This document shows, piece by piece, positions 14,640 through 21,294 of a stretch of DNA of 64,000 nucleotides; the stretch's first letter is position 1; each line of letters opens with the position of its first letter. The stretch covers positions 1-64,000 of the forward strand of contig DATBIS010000116.1 of NCBI GenBank assembly GCA_036556805.1. The letters are read 5' to 3'. This DNA is from DATBIS01 sp036556805 (GTDB lineage Bacteria; Actinomycetota; UBA4738; HRBIN12). The notes beneath the pieces are model-generated. The model did not search any database and was not told where the DNA came from. It saw only the letters and a list, made by a program, of their open reading frames with translations. The translations under genes and the position numbers were made by a program.

Positions 14640-15871
14640 GCGTGAAGAACGTCCTCGCCGTGGCGCTGGGAATCCTCTCCGCGATCGGTGGCTTCGTGGA
14701 CATCGGCGATCTCGTCTTCAACACGCAGGCCGGCGCGACCTTCGGCTTCCAACTCCTCTGGGTCGTCGTGATCGGAGTCCTCGGGATCATCGTCTATTCG
14801 GAGATGTGCGGGCGCGTCTCGGCCATCGCGCAGCGCCCGGTCTTCGACCTCGTGCGGGAGCGCACCGGTTTCGGGGCGGGACTCGCGACCCTCATTGCCT
14901 CCGAGATCGTCAACCTGATGACGTGCGCCGCGGAGATCGGTGGAGTCGCCATCTGCCTTCAACTTCTCTCCGGCCTCCCGTACCGTCTCTTGATCCCGAT
15001 CGGCGTGGTGGGTCTGGTCCTGTGCTGTTGGGTGCTGCCGTTCAGATGGATCGAGAGAGTCTTCAGCTATCTCGGCCTGTGCCTGCTCGTCTTTGCCGTG
15101 GCCGCGATCAAGCTGCGCCCGGATTGGGGCCAGGTTGCTCATGGGTTCGTTCCCGGCGCCCACGACGGCGGCAGTCTGACGGTCTACCTCTACTTCGTGG
15201 TCGGCCTGATCGGAGCCGCGATGACTCCCTACGAGGTCTACTTCTATTCCTCGGGTGCCGTGGAGGACCGCTGGGGCCCAAAGGATCTCGGGTTGAACAG
15301 GGTGACCGCGATGATCGGCTACGGTTTGGGAGGCCTTCTCTCCTTCGCGCTGATGATCGTCGCGGCCGTCCTCTTCTTGCCGAGCGGCATCTCCCCGCAG
15401 TTCCTGGGCACACCCCCACTCGCCGCCGGACATGTGGTGGGGCAGGTGGGCCTGCTGTTGGCGCTCATCGGCATCCTCTTCGCCGTGGGCGGCGCGGCCA
15501 TCGAGACCTCCTTCGCCGGCGCCTACAACGTGGCCCAGTTCTTCGGGTGGAAGTGGGGAAAGAAGGAGCGCCCGGCCGGCGCGCCGCGCTTCACGCTCTC
15601 GTGGCTCGTCATCTTTGCTCTTGCGCTCTTGGTCGTCATGACGGGATTGGACCCGATCAAGCTCACGGAGTACTCGGTCATCTTCTCGGTGGTCGCGTTG
15701 CCCCTCACCTACCTGCCGATCCTGGTCGTTGCCAACGACCACACCTATATGGGAGCCAACGTGAACGGAAGGCTGGCCAACGTCCTCGGCACCCTCTACT
15801 TCATCGTCATCCTCTTGATCGCCGTCGCGGCCATCCCACTGATGGTGCTGACGAACGGAGGACAGGGATGA
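14636..15871 (+). CDS. Divergent Nramp-family transporter
   Basis: A 411-residue membrane protein with about 11 spans and the Nramp layout: GFVDIGDL in the first span, YSEMCGRVSA after the second, and LIGAAMTPYEVYFY in the sixth. Canonical Nramp metal ligands are DPGN in span 1 and MPH in span 6. Here they read D22-I-G-D25 and M196-T-P-Y, so the Asn and His are replaced. This points to altered ion selectivity, as in Nramp-related Mg, Al or non-transition-metal transporters, or to loss of metal transport (inference). ATGA overlaps join it to genes on both sides. Confidence 0.82.
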   Translation: MSVKNVLAVALGILSAIGGFVDIGDLVFNTQAGATFGFQLLWVVVIGVLGIIVYSEMCGRVSAIAQRPVFDLVRERTGFGAGLATLIASEIVNLMTCAAEIGGVAICLQLLSGLPYRLLIPIGVVGLVLCCWVLPFRWIERVFSYLGLCLLVFAVAAIKLRPDWGQVAHGFVPGAHDGGSLTVYLYFVVGLIGAAMTPYEVYFYSSGAVEDRWGPKDLGLNRVTAMIGYGLGGLLSFALMIVAAVLFLPSGISPQFLGTPPLAAGHVVGQVGLLLALIGILFAVGGAAIETSFAGAYNVAQFFGWKWGKKERPAGAPRFTLSWLVIFALALLVVMTGLDPIKLTEYSVIFSVVALPLTYLPILVVANDHTYMGANVNGRLANVLGTLYFIVILLIAVAAIPLMVLTNGGQG

Positions 15872-16212
15872 GCAAGACCGTCGAAATCGACATCGCCCTC
15901 GGCATCCTCGATCATCAGCTCGTCGACAGCGATGGCCAGAACTGCGGCAAGGTGGACGATCTCGAGATCACTGACCTCGATGGCGACTCGCCGGAAATCG
16001 TTGAGATCCTCGTGGGAGGTACCGCGTGGCGCGCTCGCGGTCGCCTCGGACGGATTGCGGCACGCGTTTCCGGAGATGCCGTACATGTTCCCTGGACCGA
16101 GGTCGAGTCCGTGACGTCGGTCGTGAACATCCGGCGCCCTGCGGGCGAGTTGCGCCTGAACCGAGGCGACGCTCGATGGGCGCGGGTCTTCGAGAAGGTG
16201 CCGGGGTCCTGA
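15868..16212 (+). CDS. PRC-barrel-like protein A
   Basis: A 114-residue protein. Residues about 8-60 (GILDHQLVDSDGQNCGKVDDLEI...) fit the PRC-barrel pattern of a short beta barrel beginning with V-x-D-x-x-G-x-x-x-G-K-V-x-D. The ATG overlaps the transporter stop (ATGA), and its stop overlaps the next PRC-barrel gene (TGATG). PRC barrels bind proteins or small molecules; two in one operon with a transporter suggests cytoplasmic regulators or assembly factors for it (inference). Confidence 0.75.
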   Translation: MSKTVEIDIALGILDHQLVDSDGQNCGKVDDLEITDLDGDSPEIVEILVGGTAWRARGRLGRIAARVSGDAVHVPWTEVESVTSVVNIRRPAGELRLNRGDARWARVFEKVPGS

Positions 16213-16490
16213 TGCGAATCTCGGAACTGCTGAACCGGGAGGTCGTGACCGAGTCGGGTCGGCGGCTGGGGCGCATCCACGATGTCCGCGGCGAGCTCGT
16301 GGGGAATCGGCTTCTCGTGACCGGGCTGATCGCCGGCAAGCTCGGAATCCTCGAACGTTTCGGGATCGGGACCCACGGAAGCGGTGGCCCGGGGGAGGCG
16401 CGAGTACACGGGCAGGACATGATCCCGGTGGACCGAATCGTTCGCGTCGGACCTGAGATCACGGTCGCCGACGAACGCCCGAGCTCCTAG
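16212..16490 (+). CDS. PRC-barrel-like protein B
   Basis: A 92-residue protein that opens with RISELLNREVVTESGRRLGRIHDVRGEL, a PRC-barrel-like start, followed by a Gly/His-rich loop and a strand with DMIPVDRIVRVG. It is last gene of the overlapping four-gene operon; its end overlaps the convergent Rho_N-like gene by 4 nt. The same pattern is visible in the preceding protein, so the two probably arose by duplication or work as a pair. Confidence 0.75.
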   Translation: MRISELLNREVVTESGRRLGRIHDVRGELVGNRLLVTGLIAGKLGILERFGIGTHGSGGPGEARVHGQDMIPVDRIVRVGPEITVADERPSS

Positions 16491-16816
16491 CGGCGCCCAA
16501 GAGCGCGGGCGAGCTCGGCCTTCGACATCGTGGAGCGACCGCGGATGTTCCGCTCCTTGGCCTCGTTGTACAGCTGGTCGTAGGTGCGCCCGCCGGGGCC
16601 CGAATGCGAACGCAGGCCGCCGCGCCGTCCCGAGGAGATGTCCTCGATCGAGGACCGGCTCGCCGTCCTGGCCTCACCGGACCTTGCCCGCTCCTTGTTG
16701 ACGGTGCGGGCCGCGATCTCCTCGGCGGTGTCCTCGGACCGCCCTCGTTTCCGAAGCCCTTGCTTGATGTGCTCGTACTGCCGTTCCCGCTTCTTGCTCC
16801 ACGCCCGCTGCGGCAT
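16487..16816 (-). CDS. Small basic protein with Rho_N-like C-terminus
   Basis: A 109-residue, strongly basic protein. The head, AWSKKRERQYEHIKQGLRKRGRSEDTAEEIAARTVNKERA, is a recurrent actinobacterial motif often labelled plasmid stabilisation protein. The tail, YDQLYNEAKERNIRGRSTMSKAELARAL, is a Rho N-terminal/SAP-like helical nucleic-acid-binding motif. GGAGGGG precedes the ATG. DNA or RNA binding is likely; nothing else here suggests plasmid function. Confidence 0.8.
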   Translation of the reverse strand: MPQRAWSKKRERQYEHIKQGLRKRGRSEDTAEEIAARTVNKERARSGEARTASRSSIEDISSGRRGGLRSHSGPGGRTYDQLYNEAKERNIRGRSTMSKAELARALGRR

Positions 16817-16840
16817 GTTCGATCCCCTCCTTCGACGGAA

Positions 16841-17368
16841 TCAGGCGACGTCGGCGAGGACCGGCTGCGGACGCCACTCGCCGATCAGGGCCTCGAGGTC
16901 GCGGTAGACCGGGACGCCGTAGCGTCGGCCGGCGCGACGGAGCGCCTTTGCGGCGGACGGGGTCGGGCCGTACAGGGCGCGGACGCGCGCGAACTCCGTC
17001 CGCCACCAGTGGGGTCCGACGGCCGAGCGACCCCAGCCCTCAACGACGCCGAGCACGAGGCCGTCGCGCCCGCCGGAGCCGGATGTGGCGTGCCACCACG
17101 TCTGTGCGATCGCGGGGGATGACCGTTCCTCCGGCACGTCGTGCAGCCCGTAGATGCCGCACGTGCAATGCCCGCTGGGCGCGCCGTCGAGGTGGTTGTT
17201 CTCCTCCGCGCGCCACGGCAACAGCCGGCGGCTCGCCAGGCAGCGGGCCGTGTTCATGCCCGGCGCCCAACGCACGAACGTGCGAAGCGGGGAGCGCAGC
17301 TCACCGTTCGCCTCGAATCGCCACCACCGGAAGCCGTAGAAGCCCGTTGCCTCGAGCAGCCTGTCCAT
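16841..17368 (-). CDS. Conserved actinobacterial protein of unknown function
   Basis: A 175-residue protein with many Trp and Arg residues: GFYGFRWWRFEANGELRSPLR, RWAPGMNTARC, a CTCGIYG cluster and a W-G-x-x-x-V-G-P-x-W-W-R segment. The W-x-PG-x-NTA-x-C...CTCG(I/L)Y combination recurs in actinobacterial hypothetical proteins (from memory); the Cys residues may bind metal. The preferred start is ATG 17368; an in-frame extension upstream runs into the promoter region and is not supported. It lies 24 nt upstream of the Rho_N-like gene, so the two probably form an operon. Confidence 0.72.
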   Translation of the reverse strand: MDRLLEATGFYGFRWWRFEANGELRSPLRTFVRWAPGMNTARCLASRRLLPWRAEENNHLDGAPSGHCTCGIYGLHDVPEERSSPAIAQTWWHATSGSGGRDGLVLGVVEGWGRSAVGPHWWRTEFARVRALYGPTPSAAKALRRAGRRYGVPVYRDLEALIGEWRPQPVLADVA

Positions 17369-17402
17369 CCGTACCCCCTGGGAACGACGTGCCTGGACAA
17401 GC

Positions 17403-17429
17403 CATCCCCGGGAGGGTCGCCGGCTAAAC
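17403..17429 (-). promoter_or_regulatory. Weak SigB/SigF-like promoter candidate
   Basis: On the minus strand, GTTTA (17429-17425), 16 nt and GGGATG (17408-17403), upstream of the gene starting at 17368. It is a poorer match than the others. Confidence 0.3.
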
Positions 17430-17468
17430 GCCCCGGGTCGTGGTGTGGGCCCGATACCACTTTTCCCG

Positions 17469-17474
17469 TAGGCT
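17469..17474 (+). promoter_or_regulatory. -10 element for a leaderless transcript
   Basis: TAGGCT lies 6 nt before the ATG at 17481, too close for a separate ribosome-binding site. Confidence 0.5.
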
Positions 17475-17480
17475 TGAGGC

Positions 17481-17681
17481 ATGCCGGACAGCATGGGAAA
17501 GCGTCAACGTCGCGACGTCAAGGCTCGCAAGGCCGCGGCGATCGAGGAGCGGAGGCTCGCGCGCCGGCAGCGTGCGGCCGACCGCGCCGCCGGCGTGATC
17601 CCCCCCGGCCCCGGCCTCGGCGAGCCGCCCGAGCCGCTCATCGGCCCCGGCGAGGACGAGCCCGAGCACGACGAGAGCTAG
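17481..17681 (+). CDS. Small charged protein
   Basis: A 66-residue protein: a basic helix (MGKRQRRDVKARKAAAIEERRLARRQRAADRAAG) followed by a Pro/Gly/acidic tail (PGPGLGEPPEPLIGPGEDEPEHDES). No family is recognised. Support comes from the -10 element 6 nt upstream and a gene-free context around it. A role in nucleic-acid or protein binding is possible from the basic helix but is not shown. Confidence 0.5.
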   Translation: MPDSMGKRQRRDVKARKAAAIEERRLARRQRAADRAAGVIPPGPGLGEPPEPLIGPGEDEPEHDES

Positions 17682-17918
17682 CGGCTCTTCCCGCATCCTT
17701 GCCTTCTCCGGCAAGCGGCGGTAGACCGTTCCACGCAACCCCCCATCGGAGGACAACCGGCCGGCGTTCGGCGGCGTCGTGATGCTGTTTTCGGGCGTTC
17801 GGGCGCAGCACAAAACGGCGTCGGGTTGGCAGAGGGCGGCGGTCCCTTCGGGACCGCCGCCTCACGTTTGGACCGGCCCGGACGGGGGTAGCGCCGAACG
17901 CATCGTGTCGAACCCGAG
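17682..17918. other. Gene-free interval with a strong hairpin
   Basis: 237 nt without a supported gene. At 17835-17861, GGCGGCGGTCCC and its complement enclose TTC, forming a C(UUCG)G-type tetraloop hairpin. It could terminate the small upstream gene or the convergent anti-sigma gene; there is no T-run. Nothing else is seen. Confidence 0.5.
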
Positions 17919-18314
17919 TCAGGCAGACAGCCCCGTGTCGCGTGCCACCTCGAACCACACCGTGGTCTCGTCGTTGCGGTGGATCCCCCAGCGGGCGGCG
18001 ATGCGTCGCAGCAGGGTCAGACCCCAGCCGGCCTCGAGATTGCGAGCCGGTCCCGCCGTGTCGGGATCGAAGCCCGGCCCCGAGTCGGTGACGGCGACGT
18101 GGACCTGGCGAGTGTCCACCCGAACACGGAGCTCGATGGATTCGTTCGCCGAAAGGCGCGCGTGCCGGACGCTGTTGGTGACGAGCTCGCTCACCAGCAA
18201 CATCGTCTCCTCGAACGCGCGCCGGTCGAGGCTCGGGCGCATCCCCTCGAGGGCGCGCCGGGCGGCGGCCGGGGCCCGGGCGTCCGCGGGCAACGACACA
18301 TCGAAATCGAACAC
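17919..18314 (-). CDS. ATP-binding anti-sigma factor / serine kinase (HATPase_c, RsbW-like)
   Basis: A 131-residue protein with intact GHKL features: N-box METMLLVSELVTNSVRHA-like helix (ELVTNSV), the ATP-lid Asp-Gly motif VTDSGPGFDP and a second glycine patch AGWGLTLLRRIAARWG. It is therefore a competent serine kinase or anti-sigma factor, unlike the two degenerate copies at 11276 and 12088. The GTG start at 18314 follows a GGGTAG -10 by 9 nt, so it may be leaderless and SigB-dependent. The STAS gene just upstream is the likely phosphorylation target. Confidence 0.88.
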   Translation of the reverse strand: MFDFDVSLPADARAPAAARRALEGMRPSLDRRAFEETMLLVSELVTNSVRHARLSANESIELRVRVDTRQVHVAVTDSGPGFDPDTAGPARNLEAGWGLTLLRRIAARWGIHRNDETTVWFEVARDTGLSA

Positions 18315-18323
18315 GAATGCTGC

Positions 18324-18349
18324 CTACCCGGATGCTCCGGACGTCAATC
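18324..18349 (-). promoter_or_regulatory. SigB/SigF-like promoter of the anti-sigma kinase gene
   Basis: On the minus strand, GATT (18349-18346), 16 nt and GGGTAG (18329-18324), 9 nt before the GTG start. It would make the kinase part of the regulon it restrains, a negative feedback loop. Confidence 0.5.
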
Positions 18350-18402
18350 GAGGCAATCTCGCTCGTCCTTCGACGCGGAGCCGTGCCTGGAGAACGCGGC
18401 GG

Positions 18403-18708
18403 CTAGTCCTCGAGACGGATGTCGTCGACGCGATCCAGTCCGGTCACCGCGAAGACCTCACGGACGAACGGCGAGGCGTGCTCGACGACGAGGGTGCCCC
18501 GCCCCGCGAGCTTCCTCGCGAGCGAGAGAAGGCCGTGCAGGCCGGAGCTGTCGATGAACGAGAGGTCGGTGGCGTCCAGCCGCAGGTCGCCGGGTTCCCC
18601 TGCCCTGGGGCCGATCGCCTCGACGAGCGCCTCGACCGACGCGAGATCGAGCTCACCCTCGAGCCGGAAGGCGCGCGGGTCGTCCGTGGGCTCCACGCGA
18701 AATGGCAT
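18403..18708 (-). CDS. STAS-domain anti-anti-sigma factor
   Basis: A 101-residue SpoIIAA/RsbV-like protein: FRLEGELDLASVEALVEAI, then DLRLDATDLSFIDSSGLHGLLSLA with the phosphorylatable Ser, and a C-terminal helix near FAVTGLDR. The ATG at 18708 has AAGG close upstream. It lies 88 nt upstream of the anti-sigma kinase gene on the same strand, forming the second partner-switching pair of the window. Confidence 0.88.
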   Translation of the reverse strand: MPFRVEPTDDPRAFRLEGELDLASVEALVEAIGPRAGEPGDLRLDATDLSFIDSSGLHGLLSLARKLAGRGTLVVEHASPFVREVFAVTGLDRVDDIRLED

Positions 18709-18794
18709 CCTTGGATCCCCCAGTCGGTTCGCGCGGACCGTATCGCGAGCGGGCACCGGCGTCAGTACGCCACCGTACACGGGGCCGGTGCGGC

Positions 18795-19529
18795 ATGGTG
18801 AGCTGGCTGAGCGTCGACGGCGACGGCGAGCTCGGAACGCCGAACCATCTGCTCGGCGCGCTGCCCCCCGCCGATGTCGAGGGCTTCCTCGGTCGTCTCC
18901 AGCGCCGGTTGACGGAGCCGGGCGACGTGCTCTACCAGCCCGGCCGCCGGCTCGATCACGTGTTCTTCCCGGAGACCGCGGTGGTCTCGATCCTCACGAT
19001 GCTCGCGGACGGCTCCGGCATCGAGACCGCCACGATCGGAAGGGAGGGAATGGCGGGGATCTTCCTGTTCCTGGGCGACGACCGGAGCCGCAACGGGCGC
19101 GCCGTCGTGCAGATGGGCGGATCCGTCCTTCGCCTCGACGTTGACGCGTTCCGTGCGGGCGTCGCGGCGAGCGCGAAGTTCGAACAGCTGATGATCATGT
19201 ACTCGCGCGCGTTCCTCCTCCAGGTCTCGCAGAGCGTCGCGTGCGGCGCGGTGCATCCGATCCGGGCGCGGCTCGCGCGCTGGCTCCTGCAGACGAGCGA
19301 CCGCAGGACCTCGGAGGACGTCGCGCTCACCCAGCAGTTCCTCGCCGACATCCTCGGCGTGCGCCGGGCTTCCGTGAGCGAGGCGGTGAGCGACCTGAAG
19401 GATCGGGGCGTGGTTGCCGTGCGTCGCGGCGGGCTCATGATCATCGATCGCACCGGCCTCGCCCGGTACGCGTGCGAATGCTACGGCGTGGTGCGCGACG
19501 AGTACGCTCGCCTGGCACCCGGCGGCTGA
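18795..19529 (+). CDS. Crp/Fnr-family transcriptional regulator
   Basis: A 244-residue protein. The cyclic-nucleotide-binding-like domain occupies about residues 20-140 (DVLYQPGRRLDHVFFPETAVVSIL...), although the canonical cAMP-binding phosphate-cassette residues (RxS/T) are not visible. The C-terminal winged helix carries LTQQFLADILGVRRASVSEAVSDLKDRGVV. The QQFLADILGVRRASVS recognition helix is typical of the Crp subgroup found next to response-regulator and stress genes. It is divergent from the STAS gene. Ligand and targets are unknown. Confidence 0.9.
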   Translation: MVSWLSVDGDGELGTPNHLLGALPPADVEGFLGRLQRRLTEPGDVLYQPGRRLDHVFFPETAVVSILTMLADGSGIETATIGREGMAGIFLFLGDDRSRNGRAVVQMGGSVLRLDVDAFRAGVAASAKFEQLMIMYSRAFLLQVSQSVACGAVHPIRARLARWLLQTSDRRTSEDVALTQQFLADILGVRRASVSEAVSDLKDRGVVAVRRGGLMIIDRTGLARYACECYGVVRDEYARLAPGG

Positions 19530-19559
19530 TCGTCCGCCCGTCGCCAGCGTACGAGCGTC

Positions 19560-19565
19560 TACGCT
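19560..19565 (+). promoter_or_regulatory. -10 element for leaderless rlmN
   Basis: TACGCT lies 6 nt before the GTG at 19572. Confidence 0.5.
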
Positions 19566-19571
19566 GCGGCG

Positions 19572-20618
19572 GTGAGCGTCTACGACCTCTCGCTCGAGCA
19601 GCTCGGCGAGCGCTTCCGCAGCTGGGGGGAGCCGGCCTTCCGCGCGCGGCAGGTCTACGCGCAGCTCTGGCGGCGAGCCGCCCGCTACGAGGAGATGTCC
19701 GACGTGCCCGCTCGGGTACGCGAGCGCTGCGAGACCGACCTTCCGCTCGACGTGACGGTGCTCGCCGAGCGCACGGCCGACCGCGGAGCAACCCGGAAGG
19801 CGCTGCTGGAGCTCGGTTCGGACCGCCACGTGATCGAGGCGGTGCTGATGGGCTACCCGGGCCGCGTCACGGTGTGCGTCTCGACGCAGGTCGGCTGCGC
19901 GATGGGGTGCGGGTTCTGCGCGACGGGACAGATGGGACTCCTCGGCAACCTGAGCGCGGGGGAGATCGCCGCGCAGGTGATCTGGGCCAAGCGCGAGGTG
20001 GCGCGGCTTCCCCCGTCGACGCCCCGGCGACTGACGAACGTCGTGTTCATGGGCATGGGTGAACCGCTCGCGAACGAGCGCGGCACCTTCGGCGCGATGG
20101 AGCGGCTCACCGATCCGGCTGCGCTCGGCCTCGGTGCCCGCCATCTCACGGTCTCCACGGTCGGCCTGATCCCCGGCATCCGTCACCTCGCGAGCGCGCA
20201 CCCGCAGGTCGGCCTCGCGGTGTCGCTCCACGCCGCGAGCGATGAGCTCCGGTCGCAGCTCGTCCCACCGAACGATCTGTACCCGCTCGAGGCGCTCGAG
20301 TCGGCGATGGCGGACTGGCGCGGCACCACCCGCCGCCGTCCATCGATCGAGTGGGCCATGATCGATCACGTCAACGACACCGAGGAGCAAGCAGCGCTCC
20401 TCGCGCCGATCGCACGGCGCCTAGGCGCCCACGTGAACCTGATCCCCCTCAACCCGACGCCGGGATACCCGGTCGTCGGCTCCTCGAAGACGCGGATCCG
20501 CAGGTTCGTCGACGTGCTCGAACGAGCACGGGTGAACGTCACCGTCCGTGACACGAGAGGGCGACGGATCGACGCCGCTTGCGGGCAGCTCAGGCTCGAG
20601 CTCACGCCGACCCCGTGA
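19572..20618 (+). CDS. rlmN: RlmN: dual-specificity 23S rRNA/tRNA adenine-C2 methyltransferase
   Basis: A 348-residue radical-SAM enzyme that methylates A2503 of 23S rRNA and A37 of some tRNAs. Visible: YDLSLEQL at the N-terminus, the 4Fe-4S motif C-x3-C-x2-C in GCAMGCGFCATG, NVVFMGMGEPL, SLHAASDELR, and the C-terminal catalytic Cys in AACGQL. The length is normal. The GTG at 19572 is favoured by a -10 hexamer 6 nt upstream, which implies a leaderless mRNA. Confidence 0.95.
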   Translation: MSVYDLSLEQLGERFRSWGEPAFRARQVYAQLWRRAARYEEMSDVPARVRERCETDLPLDVTVLAERTADRGATRKALLELGSDRHVIEAVLMGYPGRVTVCVSTQVGCAMGCGFCATGQMGLLGNLSAGEIAAQVIWAKREVARLPPSTPRRLTNVVFMGMGEPLANERGTFGAMERLTDPAALGLGARHLTVSTVGLIPGIRHLASAHPQVGLAVSLHAASDELRSQLVPPNDLYPLEALESAMADWRGTTRRRPSIEWAMIDHVNDTEEQAALLAPIARRLGAHVNLIPLNPTPGYPVVGSSKTRIRRFVDVLERARVNVTVRDTRGRRIDAACGQLRLELTPTP

Positions 20619-20629
20619 CGCCTCGCGGG

Positions 20630-21226
20630 TCAGCGCTGCTCGACGAGCGGCGTCAGCAGCTCCTCGAGCGGCCCGGTACCGAGGTCGTGCACCTCGATCG
20701 GCTTCCCCATCCACGCGGCGATCTCGCGCGCCTTCGACTCCCGGCCCGGGTCCACGTGCTGCCGCACGAACAGGATCCGCTCGATGTTGCCGAAGTACGT
20801 CTCCTGCAGGTCCGGATAACGATCGAGCCCGAGCGCCCGAACGACCGCGCGCTCCCAGTTCGCGACCAGCCAGTCGGTGAGGAAGTAGATGCCGACGTCG
20901 TCCTCGAACCGGCGGAACACCTCGCCGGCGTACCACTGGAAGCAGTGGGCGCCGGCGGGGCGCACCGTGGGGTAGCGGCGGAGCACCTCGTCGAGCGCCC
21001 CGCCGGTCCCGCAGTCGCCGTAGACGACGATCACTCGTTCGTAGGAGGGAAGGAGGTCGAGGAGCTTCGCCTCGACCGCCGGCGCGATGTCACCGGGGGT
21101 CATGTGCAGGTCGGACGAGATGCCGTGCACGTCGGCGTCCCATCCTCGTCGTCGCACGAGCGCGGCGGTGTCGATCGCGACCGCCCCGCACGCGAGGAAC
21201 GCGAGCCGCGCGCCGGTCGCCGTCAC
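20630..21226 (-). CDS. DUF1638-family protein
   Basis: A 198-residue protein with the pattern of DUF1638: an N-terminal LAFLACGA, a central VIVVYGDCGTGG, a conserved HCFQWYAGEVF and EVHDLGTGPLEELL near the end. The several Cys residues suggest metal or corrinoid-related chemistry; family members occur beside methyltransferase genes (from memory), but none is seen here. The GTG at 21226 overlaps the stop of a 15-codon upstream reading frame as GTGA, so its translation may depend on that peptide. Confidence 0.75.
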   Translation of the reverse strand: MTATGARLAFLACGAVAIDTAALVRRRGWDADVHGISSDLHMTPGDIAPAVEAKLLDLLPSYERVIVVYGDCGTGGALDEVLRRYPTVRPAGAHCFQWYAGEVFRRFEDDVGIYFLTDWLVANWERAVVRALGLDRYPDLQETYFGNIERILFVRQHVDPGRESKAREIAAWMGKPIEVHDLGTGPLEELLTPLVEQR

Positions 21227-21270
21227 GCGCGCGTCACCTCGCGGCGCCACGTGCGGCTCGGGGAGGCCAT
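21223..21270 (-). CDS. Possible leaderless 15-residue leader peptide for the DUF1638 gene
   Basis: The frame MASPSRTWRREVTRA begins at an ATG (21270) placed 6 nt after a minus-strand -10 hexamer TATCAT (21282-21277), and ends with a TGA that overlaps the DUF1638 GTG as GTGA. Several Arg codons and one Trp could in principle make it a regulatory peptide. It may simply help load ribosomes onto a gene without a Shine-Dalgarno sequence. Too short to judge by coding statistics. Confidence 0.35.
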   Translation of the reverse strand: MASPSRTWRREVTRA

Positions 21271-21276
21271 GCGCCG

Positions 21277-21286
21277 ATGATACGGT
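21277..21286. promoter_or_regulatory. Touching divergent -10 elements
   Basis: Minus-strand TATCAT (21282-21277) faces the DUF1638 unit. Plus-strand TACGGT (21281-21286) lies 8 nt before the ATG at 21295. They share two bases. Confidence 0.45.
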
Positions 21287-21294
21287 CGGCGAGC

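Noticed and set aside
16487..16816. Plasmid-stabilisation label for the Rho_N-like protein as a sign of a mobile element
   Set aside because: No partitioning, replication, integrase or transposase gene is present anywhere in the window; the label comes only from family naming.
17760..17830. Possible tRNA-like fold in the gene-free interval
   Set aside because: No acceptor or T-arm pairing could be found; only the nearby GC hairpin is convincing.
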